This document shows, in pieces, positions 31,736 through 37,191 of a DNA stretch of 37,191 bases; positions within the stretch are counted from its first letter, which is position 1, and each line of letters begins with the position of its first letter. The notes under the pieces were generated by a model. That model saw only the letters and a program-made list of their open reading frames with translations, had not been told where the DNA came from and did not search any database. Source of the DNA: a virus; IMG/VR virus record IMGVR_UViG_3300032288_000806, positions 1 through 37,191 of that record, one strand, 5' to 3'. A program made the position numbers and the translations under genes.

Positions 31736-33777
31736 GCGTGCGTGATATACAGCGTCTGGAAGCAGGCATTCGCCAAGCGCACAAGCAAGGCGACACCAAA
31801 ACGGTTGACGTTCTTGGTGCCGAACTGCGTCGCGTCCATAAAATGCAGCCACCAAAAAAAGCGCCGCCTAAGCGTTCGTTGTTTGGCGCTGCTGTTGAAG
31901 CTATACCTAATATCCCATCTAGTGCGGCTGAGTTTGCGACTGGGTTTTACAACGCCGTCACTAACCCTATCGAAACAGCAGGCACGCTTCTCGACATTGC
32001 GGCAGGCGGTTTGAAGACGGGCGCGCAAAAAGCGTTGCCGAAAAACGTGTACAATTTCATCAATGAATTGGACGCTAACCCCAAAGCGGCGGAGCGGGCC
32101 ATGCGTACAGCGCGGCAATTTGGCGGCCAAATGGCCGACCGCTACGGTACATATGACGCTATTAAAAATACGCTGGCGACTGATCCGGTAGGCTTTGCGG
32201 CTGATGTGTCGTCGCTACTGGCGCCCGCCAGCGGGGCTGTTCGCACTGGCGGAAAAGCCGTGTCAAAAGTCGCGCCTAAAGTTGGGGTAAACGTTGAACG
32301 CGTAGCCAACGCTATGACGCGTGCAGGCGAAGCCACAAACCCAGTAAATGTGCTGCGGCCTGCTGGCCGCGCTGTTGCCAAAGCCGCAGAACGCGCACCA
32401 CTTAAAATCTCTAATGCTTTGGCGCCTAAGTCGGCGGCGTATATGGAAGCCGCTGAAGGCCGCGCACCAGAACTTATTGCCCAGCTTCGCGCGCGCGGTG
32501 AGATTGTGCCGGGCAGCAAACCAACCGCCGCGCAGCAAGCATCGCCTTTGGGCCTGACTAAATTTGCTGCGATGGGCGAAGCCAGCGCCAAAGCAAAGCC
32601 ATCTGAGTATCTGGCCCGCGCAAACGAAGCCGAAGCTGCGCGTCTTGCCAGCCTTCGTACAGTTGGTAAGACACCTGCCGACCGCACGGCGGCGGTCAAC
32701 GCGCGCAAGGCGGCTACAGACCCGCTATACGCTGCTGCTGAGACACAGAAGTTCCGCGCTGATCCGCAACTTATGCAGTTGGCCGATGACCCGTACATCA
32801 AGCAAGCGATGCCAGATGCGGAACGACTTTCTGCCTCGCAGGGCGTGACGTTTGATAACAATCCAACGCGGTATATCCACAACGTTAAAATTTCGTTGGA
32901 CAAGATGCTTACGAAAACCGGCGAGACTGCGCTGGCGTCTACTGAACGCGCGCAAGTTGCAAAGGTAAAGACGCAACTGGTTAATTGGCTGGAGTCTAGA
33001 TCGCCTGATTACAAGGCCGCGCGCACGACATTCGCCGAAAAGTCTAAGCCGATCAACCAAATGGAAGTCGGCCAATATCTTGAAGGTAAACTTACTGCAC
33101 CGCTAGAAGGCGGCACCGAGCGCGCTGGCGCGTTTGCGACCGCCGTAAAAGACGCGCCGGGAACGCTGAAGCGCGCGACTACTGGCGAAGCGCGGTTCAA
33201 AGAACTGACTGATGTGCTTACGCCTGAGCAGGCGGGGGTTGTTAATGCTATACGCGACGATTTAAATCGCGTTCAGACTACCAAAGCGCAAGCCCAGAAG
33301 GGTGCGTCCGCTGCGCCGCGCATCTCTCAGTTGGCGTCGCAGACCGGAGATATGCCTGCGTTGCTAAACCGCGCTGCGACTATTGCGAACACGATTTTCA
33401 ACCGTCTTCAAGGCCAAATCGACCGTAAATTGGCTATTGAAATTGCTACCGAAATGCTTGACCCGAAAGTAGTCGCCGCGGCCATAGAAAAAGCAGCGAC
33501 GCGGGAGAGACGAGCAGCCAAAACAGGCCGCGTTACGGGCGCCACCGCCCGTGGTACAGGCAAAGTCTTGAGTTCGACGGCGGCTAAGGTTGGCGCGCAG
33601 ACGCAGAACATCATGACGCAGGCGCAAAACCAAAACGCCATGAACAACATATACGGCATCACTGAATTCCCTGATTTCGATCCTGAAACTGGTGAGCCGC
33701 TGATAAACATTGATTACTCCGAAGGGTATCCTGTACCGATATACGGCAGGGTATCCCGCAACATGATGAGACGCTAA
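31732..33777 (+). CDS. Third ejection-protein candidate, gp16-like position
   Basis: The 681-residue protein is helical and basic, with alternating alanine-rich amphipathic segments (AAGGLKTGAQKALPKNVYNF, AADVSSLLAPASGAVRTGG). A weakly hydrophobic region around 150-170 could insert in a membrane. The C-terminal end is acidic and Pro/Tyr-rich (PDFDPETGEPLINIDYSEG). In P22 the last of three ejection proteins, gp16, forms the inner-membrane channel; this gene has the matching position and size. No lytic transglycosylase motif is visible. Confidence 0.72.
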   Translation: MSVRDIQRLEAGIRQAHKQGDTKTVDVLGAELRRVHKMQPPKKAPPKRSLFGAAVEAIPNIPSSAAEFATGFYNAVTNPIETAGTLLDIAAGGLKTGAQKALPKNVYNFINELDANPKAAERAMRTARQFGGQMADRYGTYDAIKNTLATDPVGFAADVSSLLAPASGAVRTGGKAVSKVAPKVGVNVERVANAMTRAGEATNPVNVLRPAGRAVAKAAERAPLKISNALAPKSAAYMEAAEGRAPELIAQLRARGEIVPGSKPTAAQQASPLGLTKFAAMGEASAKAKPSEYLARANEAEAARLASLRTVGKTPADRTAAVNARKAATDPLYAAAETQKFRADPQLMQLADDPYIKQAMPDAERLSASQGVTFDNNPTRYIHNVKISLDKMLTKTGETALASTERAQVAKVKTQLVNWLESRSPDYKAARTTFAEKSKPINQMEVGQYLEGKLTAPLEGGTERAGAFATAVKDAPGTLKRATTGEARFKELTDVLTPEQAGVVNAIRDDLNRVQTTKAQAQKGASAAPRISQLASQTGDMPALLNRAATIANTIFNRLQGQIDRKLAIEIATEMLDPKVVAAAIEKAATRERRAAKTGRVTGATARGTGKVLSSTAAKVGAQTQNIMTQAQNQNAMNNIYGITEFPDFDPETGEPLINIDYSEGYPVPIYGRVSRNMMRR

Positions 33778-33780
33778 CCC

Positions 33781-33951
33781 ATGACAACTATCGACCAGAC
33801 CCAAGCACAACTTAACACGCACGAGCAGGTCTGCGCGTTCCGGTATGAGAGTATCTGTGCGCGCCTAAAGCGTCTTGAAACCATAGGTATGTCTGTGGCC
33901 GGCACAATCATTCTGTTGCTGGTCGGCGTACTCATGAAGGCTGGTGCATGA
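33781..33951 (+). CDS. XhlA-like small membrane protein
   Basis: The 56-residue frame begins MTTIDQTQAQLNTHEQVCAF and has a short coiled coil (YESICARLKRLETI) followed by one membrane helix (GMSVAGTIILLLVGVLM). This is the layout of haemolysin XhlA-type proteins, which often sit beside endolysins and help lysis. It begins three bases after the last ejection gene and overlaps the endolysin start in ATGA. Confidence 0.78.
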   Translation: MTTIDQTQAQLNTHEQVCAFRYESICARLKRLETIGMSVAGTIILLLVGVLMKAGA

Positions 33952-34340
33952 GTATCGTCCTCGGCGCGCGGTCGCTGTCACGCCTTGAGGGTGTACACCC
34001 TGACCTTGTCCGCGTTGTCAAGAAGGCCGCGGCGATGTCGGACCTAGACTTCACAGTGCTAGAAGGCTTGCGTACCGTCGCGCGCCAGACGCAGTTGGTC
34101 AAGCAGGGCGCATCAAAGACAATGAACTCGCGTCACATCACCGGACACGCTGTCGATTTAGCACCGATGATTGACGGCAAAGTATCTTGGGACTGGCCTT
34201 TATATCATCGGCTAGCCAAGATCGTGAAGGCCGCTGCGGCGGCTGAAAAAGTGCCGCTCCAGTGGGGCGGCGATTGGCGGACGTTCAAGGATGGCCCGCA
34301 CTGGGAACTGCCTTGGAAGTCCTACCCGAAAGGAAAGTAA
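33948..34340 (+). CDS. Endolysin, M15-type L-alanyl-D-glutamate peptidase
   Basis: The 130-residue protein carries the M15 (VanY/endolysin) zinc site: SRHITGHAVD, with H63 and D70, and DGPHWELP, with H118. D115 or E120 would be the catalytic acid. Such enzymes cut the peptide stem of peptidoglycan at the end of infection. Length fits single-domain endolysins. It has no signal peptide, so it needs a holin to reach the cell wall. Confidence 0.92.
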   Translation: MSIVLGARSLSRLEGVHPDLVRVVKKAAAMSDLDFTVLEGLRTVARQTQLVKQGASKTMNSRHITGHAVDLAPMIDGKVSWDWPLYHRLAKIVKAAAAAEKVPLQWGGDWRTFKDGPHWELPWKSYPKGK

Positions 34341-34341
34341 T

Positions 34342-34500
34342 ATGCTTAAAGGTTATCGCACATACGTTCTGGCTGCAATGGGCGTTCTCTCCGCCGTTGC
34401 CAGCTATTTGGTCGGCGACGCAGACTTGATGACGGCGGCTAACGCTGCGTTTACCGCAGGCGCTCTAGCGTTTCTGCGCGCAAGCGTCCCTCGCATTTAG
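34342..34500 (+). CDS. Holin candidate
   Basis: The 52-residue protein (start at 34342, MLKGYRTYVLAAMGVLSAVA) has one clear hydrophobic segment at about 8-25 and a second weaker one at about 30-46 (AANAAFTAGALAFLRASV). It follows the endolysin with AAAGGAAAG before the ATG. Position and membrane topology fit a holin, though no family is assigned. An open frame from 34291 overlaps the endolysin and is rejected as the start. The gene end overlaps a convergent gene by 4 bases. Confidence 0.75.
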   Translation: MLKGYRTYVLAAMGVLSAVASYLVGDADLMTAANAAFTAGALAFLRASVPRI

Positions 34501-34751
34501 GTTCGCCTAGCCATCATACGCCCGATCAGTATAACTATCGGGCCTAAGTCTTCAGGTGATTGCCCTGCCTTTAGCATGGCAATCACCTTCTCTAACGCCT
34601 CGGCTGTAGCCGCCGCATGGTCTGTCATCTTTTTAATCCGTTCATATTTATATTCTGGTTGAATACGCACCGGGTGCAAACCGCAGGCAGTGCATATAAC
34701 TTTTCGGCTGTCATGACCATGTACGCAAACCCAAGGGTTATTTTCGTTCAT
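34497..34751 (-). CDS. Hypothetical protein with CxxC-type zinc motif
   Basis: The 84-residue protein has C9-V-H11-G-H13 and C20-T-A-C23 in the N-terminal third, a likely zinc-binding knuckle (CVHGHDSRKVICTACGLHPV). A helical C-terminal part follows (EALEKVIAMLKAGQSPEDLG). It is the last gene of the short leftward unit, and the late genes run into it. Two inverted repeats near its 3' end may terminate transcription from both sides. Confidence 0.78.
   Translation of the reverse strand: MNENNPWVCVHGHDSRKVICTACGLHPVRIQPEYKYERIKKMTDHAAATAEALEKVIAMLKAGQSPEDLGPIVILIGRMMARRT
34520..34588. terminator. Two inverted repeats at the convergent junction
   Basis: GCCCGAT (34520-34526) pairs with ATCGGGC (34537-34543). 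A little further on, AGGTGATTGCC (34554-34564) pairs perfectly over 11 bp with GGCAATCACCT (34578-34588). Both lie just past the stop of the late unit, inside the 3' end of the opposing gene. No long T-run follows on either strand, so they are terminator candidates only. Confidence 0.5.
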
Positions 34752-34939
34752 TTCTTCAGCCCTTTCAAAAGTTCGACGCGCTCCCGCGCTGTCCGCAGCG
34801 CAGAGTAACGCTGGTGCAAACGCCGGGCGATGGCCGGGCGCTTGTGCGTCCGCAGTTCAGCGTCCAGCGCCGCCTTCAGTTCGTCTTCCGTAAGGTCGGA
34901 CAGCACGGCGATCATCGACCGCCAGTTTAGTTTACTCAT
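34748..34939 (-). CDS. Hypothetical helical protein, 63 residues
   Basis: A short, charged helical protein (MIAVLSDLTEDELKAALDAE, then RTARERVELLKGLKK) with a basic C-terminus. It overlaps the next gene by ATGA and is preceded by TAGAGGAATTGAAAA, the same leader as at 35131. No family is recognised. It could be a small DNA-associated or regulatory protein. Confidence 0.75.
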   Translation of the reverse strand: MSKLNWRSMIAVLSDLTEDELKAALDAELRTHKRPAIARRLHQRYSALRTARERVELLKGLKK

Positions 34940-34963
34940 TTTTCAATTCCTCTAAAGCTATGT
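34937..34963. repeat. 27-bp start-leader repeat, copy 1
   Basis: The plus-strand sequence CATTTTTCAATTCCTCTAAA and the following seven bases recur at 35129-35155 with one change. On the minus strand it carries TAGAGGAATTGAAAAATG, the ribosome-binding site and start codon of a downstream gene. In the second copy the same bases encode the end of the helicase. Confidence 0.85.
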
Positions 34964-35131
34964 TTCGTTGCGGGACAAATAGGGGCATCGCCCCTTTGCA
35001 GGGTCGTAAAGCCAGCAGTGAACCTTATCGACAATACTGTCGCAATCGTCGTCGAAATCGCTGCATACAGGTGGACGCGCTTGCAACTTTACCTCGCACT
35101 CGTCCATTTGCTTATCCGCTATATCAAACAT
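34958..35131 (-). CDS. Cysteine-rich small protein, 57 residues
   Basis: The frame begins MFDIADKQMDECEVKLQARP and has five cysteines (12, 23, 30, 39, 49), with CDSIVDKVHCW and GRCPYL near the end. It starts 8 bases before the end of the helicase gene. The cysteine spacing suggests metal binding. It is flanked by two copies of a 27-base sequence carrying the ribosome-binding site, so it may have arrived by a local duplication or insertion. Confidence 0.68.
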   Translation of the reverse strand: MFDIADKQMDECEVKLQARPPVCSDFDDDCDSIVDKVHCWLYDPAKGRCPYLSRNET

Positions 35132-36437
35132 TTTTCAATTCCTCTAATGCTATGTCGGACACCGCACGCTTGTCGTGCAGCGCCGCCCATATGCGTTCAT
35201 CAATACTCTTCTCGGTCATCATCACGTAGACCCAGACATCCTTAGTCTGGCCGCTGCGGTGCAGGCGCCCGACCGTCTGTTCGTACAACTCCAGCGACCA
35301 CGGCAGCGACAGGAACACCATGTGGCATCCGCCGTGCTGTAGGTTCAAGCCGTGGCCTGCCGACTTAGGGTGAGCCAGCAGCAGTTCGACCTGCCCTGCG
35401 TTCCAGCGTTCGATGACGTTGTCGTCATCCATTGTCTGCGCGTGCGGGAAGCGGCGCTTCAGTTCCGCCAACTCTTCCTGATAGGTGTAGGCGATGATGG
35501 TGTTGGCCCGCTGGTTCTCCGCCAGCAGTTCTTCCAGCCGGTCGAACTTGTGGCTGCTGAACCAGATGGACGGCGTGCCAGCGTCGCGGTTGTAGACAAA
35601 GCCGGACGCCATCTGTTGCAGCTTGGTCGTCACCGACGCTGCGTTCTGCGCTACAATCTGGTCGGCGCCGAAACGCGTTACGTATTCGCGCTTCATCTCA
35701 TCATATGGTTTACGATTTGCTAAGGGAACGCGCACTTCATTAACATGACAGGGCGGCAGCTTGTCCTTGTACTCGCCCGGCTCCAGCACGAACGTCGCAG
35801 GGCGGATGCGCTGCATGACTTGCTCCAGCGCGCCGGCTGCCGGCACCCACTGGCCGAAGTCGCGGTTGGTGCAGATGAAATACTGCTGCATGAACGCGCC
35901 CTTGGCACGGCCCAGCAGCGTCTGGTCAATGATCTTGCACTGGCCGAAGACATCCTCCAGCCCGTTCGACGTGAACGAGCCGGTCAAGCCCCAGCGCACC
36001 TTGACGTTAGCCAGCAGCTTGTCCAGCGCCTTGAAGCGTTTGCCGCTGGGGTTCTTTAGCCGCGTCAGTTCGTCGAACACAATTCCGTCGAAGCTGGATA
36101 AATCCTCTAGCTTATCTAAGTTATCATAGTTAATGACGACCGCACTGGCGTCGCTCTGCAACGCATCCACCCTTTGCGCTGGCGTGCCGACAGCCAGAGC
36201 AGGGACGACGCCAGACCACTTCGGCGCTTCGACCGGCCACACATCCGTACAGACGCGCTTCGGCGCTACCACCAGCCAGCGTTTGACATGGCCGTCGCGC
36301 AGCATCTCATCCATCGCCGTCAAGGTAATGGCGGTCTTGCCCGCGCCGACAGGCGCAAGGATCATGGCGCGGTCGCGTTCGTACAGGAACGTCGCAGCCT
36401 CTTGCTGGTATGGCCTTAGCTGAAGCGTTTTATCCAT
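35124..36437 (-). CDS. SNF2/SF2-type DNA helicase
   Basis: The start is placed at 36437 (MDKTLQLRPYQQEAATFLYE), because GGAGG lies 11 bases upstream; this gives 437 residues. It has a Q-like motif (LRPYQQ), Walker A APVGAGKT (28-35), motif II DELT in place of DEAH, motif III-like LTGS, and motifs V-VI (SAGHGLNL, QTVGRLHRSGQ). The layout is that of compact phage SNF2-type ATPases, which translocate on double-stranded DNA. It follows and overlaps the VRR-NUC gene by 22 bases, a common phage pairing for recombination or replication restart. No other domain is seen. Confidence 0.92.
   Translation of the reverse strand: MDKTLQLRPYQQEAATFLYERDRAMILAPVGAGKTAITLTAMDEMLRDGHVKRWLVVAPKRVCTDVWPVEAPKWSGVVPALAVGTPAQRVDALQSDASAVVINYDNLDKLEDLSSFDGIVFDELTRLKNPSGKRFKALDKLLANVKVRWGLTGSFTSNGLEDVFGQCKIIDQTLLGRAKGAFMQQYFICTNRDFGQWVPAAGALEQVMQRIRPATFVLEPGEYKDKLPPCHVNEVRVPLANRKPYDEMKREYVTRFGADQIVAQNAASVTTKLQQMASGFVYNRDAGTPSIWFSSHKFDRLEELLAENQRANTIIAYTYQEELAELKRRFPHAQTMDDDNVIERWNAGQVELLLAHPKSAGHGLNLQHGGCHMVFLSLPWSLELYEQTVGRLHRSGQTKDVWVYVMMTEKSIDERIWAALHDKRAVSDIALEELKNV
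35129..35155. repeat. 27-bp start-leader repeat, copy 2
   Basis: This copy differs by one base from 34937-34963. On the minus strand it encodes the last residues of the helicase (ALEELKNV) and supplies the ribosome-binding site and ATG of the 57-residue gene. Confidence 0.85.
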
Positions 36438-36691
36438 GCGTCTACATCCTCCACCGACCATAAGCACGCGTAGTGCTGCTTCGTGTGCGCCATCTCATCT
36501 GCAAAGATACGCTGCAACGCAGACAGGCGTCCGTTAGGCTGTTTAATCTCTATGAACCAAGCCTCGCCGTTAGGCATACAGGCTATGCGGTCGGCAACGC
36601 CTATCTGTGTAACGCTGCGGAACTTGTAGGCAAAACCGCCGCGCGCCCGCACGTGTTTACAGAAGTATCGCTCTATCTCTTTCTCAGTCAT
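36416..36691 (-). CDS. VRR-NUC nuclease
   Basis: The 91-residue protein is a stand-alone VRR-NUC domain, a PD-(D/E)XK-type nuclease. The active site is G31-V-A-D34-R, E48-I-K50 (FIEIKQP) and Q60. In bacteriophages such proteins act as structure-specific nucleases and are often encoded with an SNF2 helicase, as here. It is the first gene of the short leftward unit, close to the divergent promoter. Confidence 0.93.
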   Translation of the reverse strand: MTEKEIERYFCKHVRARGGFAYKFRSVTQIGVADRIACMPNGEAWFIEIKQPNGRLSALQRIFADEMAHTKQHYACLWSVEDVDAWIKRFS

Positions 36692-36711
36692 AACGAAGGG
36701 CTACCCCAAAA

Positions 36712-36738
36712 TTTTTTGCATTTCAAGGCTTGCATCAA
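36712..36738 (-). promoter_or_regulatory. Promoter for the VRR-NUC/helicase unit
   Basis: On the minus strand TTGATGC (one base from TTGACGS) is followed after 12 bases by GCAAAAAA, six of eight to GCTANAWC. Transcription would start near 36705, giving a leader of about 14 bases. Its -35 box is six bases from that of the opposing promoter. Confidence 0.5.
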
Positions 36739-36744
36739 ATTTTG

Positions 36745-36769
36745 TTGTCTGTATGATGAGGGTTCAAAC
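36745..36769 (+). promoter_or_regulatory. Promoter for the replication unit
   Basis: TTGTCTG (36745-36751) and GTTCAAAC (36762-36769) are separated by 10 bases and fit the alphaproteobacterial form loosely. The ribosome-binding site GAGTGAGG and the ATG at 36788 follow. It should drive the nuclease, polymerase and primase-helicase genes across the circular junction. Confidence 0.5.
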
Positions 36770-36787
36770 AGTAGAGTGAGGTACGAT

Positions 36788-37191
36788 ATGCAACATAGTA
36801 AGATAGTCGGCGGTTCGACCGCCAAGCGCGTCATCGCCTGCCCCGGCAGCGTGGCGCTGGTAGACACAGTCCCGCCAAAGCCCAGCAGCAGCTACGCCGA
36901 CGAAGGCACGCTCCTGCACGACACCATCGCGTCTATATTAGAGCGCGACCTTGACCCGTACAGCATGGTTGGCACGACCTATGAGAAGACCGTGCTGACT
37001 GAAGCACTGGTCGATGACAAGCTGATACCGGCGCTGCGCGCGCTGGACGAGATAGACCCCAAGGGGGAGATGGAATATGCGGTTGAAAGCAGGGTTGGCT
37101 TTGGTGATTTTCTGCCTGACGTTTTTGGTTCTACCGATCTTCTTGGTCGCCTTGGTGATAGAGCGATTGTTCTGGATTGGAAGTTTGGCGA
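36788..37191 (+). CDS. DUF2800-like RecB/Cas4-type nuclease, N-terminal part
   Basis: This is the start of the gene that continues at bases 2-841. It begins MQHSKIVGGSTAKRVIACPG; C18 is the first of the four cysteines proposed to hold an iron-sulfur cluster. SYADEGTLLHD (about 39-49) is the helix typical of the RecB/DUF2800 N-terminus, with E43 and H48. AGTGAGGTACGAT gives the ribosome-binding site. Within the linear window the frame is open to the end only because the contig is cut there. Confidence 0.88.
   Translation, partial: MQHSKIVGGSTAKRVIACPGSVALVDTVPPKPSSSYADEGTLLHDTIASILERDLDPYSMVGTTYEKTVLTEALVDDKLIPALRALDEIDPKGEMEYAVESRVGFGDFLPDVFGSTDLLGRLGDRAIVLDWKFG
37069..37191. repeat. Terminal direct repeat, right copy (circular junction)
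   Basis: Identical to bases 1-123. The repeat keeps the reading frame of the nuclease gene: ATG at 37070 is 94 codons after the start at 36788 and corresponds to ATG at base 2. Confidence 0.95.

Noticed and set aside
1-37191. Prophage or transposon ends suggested by the terminal direct repeat
   Set aside because: The repeat is internal to one gene and restores its frame when joined; there is no integrase, transposase or attachment-site structure.
1-37191. tRNA genes and CRISPR arrays
   Set aside because: Reading the intergenic gaps showed no cloverleaf-like sequence and no regularly spaced repeats with unique spacers; the repeats at 11145-11730 are irregular and overlap in both orientations.

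Overview
The window is the complete or near-complete genome of a tailed double-stranded DNA phage with a P22-like (podovirus-type) head and neck. Bases 1-123 are repeated exactly at 37069-37191, so the contig closes into a circle of about 37,068 bp. The gene cut by the ends (36788-37191, continuing at 2-841) becomes one intact open frame when the ends are joined. I see no integrase, repressor, RNA polymerase, tRNA or CRISPR array, so a lytic phage that uses host RNA polymerase is the simplest reading. Three candidate promoters fit the TTGACGS-N10-14-GCTANAWC layout known for alphaproteobacterial housekeeping promoters. An alphaproteobacterial host is therefore plausible but not proven.

The genome has four transcription units built around two divergent control regions. 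(1) A rightward replication unit (36788 through the junction to 6354) encodes a RecB/Cas4-like DUF2800 nuclease with four cysteines placed for an Fe-S cluster, a probable ssDNA-binding protein, a NUMOD4/HNH homing endonuclease, a family A DNA polymerase with 3'-5' exonuclease and a primase-helicase fusion. It ends at a clear intrinsic terminator (6439-6471). (2) A leftward unit (11044 down to 6480) holds about 14 small, tightly coupled genes of unknown function, including three tandem paralogues and two tiny membrane peptides. (3) A rightward late unit (11864-34500) encodes both terminase subunits, a set of small lysine-rich proteins, a LAGLIDADG endonuclease, portal, a glycine-rich adhesin, a sulfotransferase, scaffold, P22-type coat, decoration-like proteins, gp4-like and gp10-like neck proteins, tail-fibre proteins, a gp14-like protein, three ejection-protein candidates and a lysis cassette (XhlA-like protein, M15 peptidase, holin candidate). 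(4) A short leftward unit (36691 down to 34497) encodes a VRR-NUC nuclease, an SNF2-type helicase and three small proteins.

The region 11045-11863 has no gene and looks like the main control region. It has a leftward promoter, an array of GCCTA/TAGGC repeats with an 18-bp inverted repeat, a G-quadruplex motif, and a rightward promoter placed so that the small terminase mRNA may be leaderless. The other divergent control region (36692-36787) has two promoters whose -35 boxes are six bases apart.

The least familiar elements are the module-sharing tandem paralogues at 7174-8280, the repeat array at 11145-11730, and the adhesin-sulfotransferase pair between portal and scaffold. Function is inferred from motifs and gene order throughout; no database search was made.
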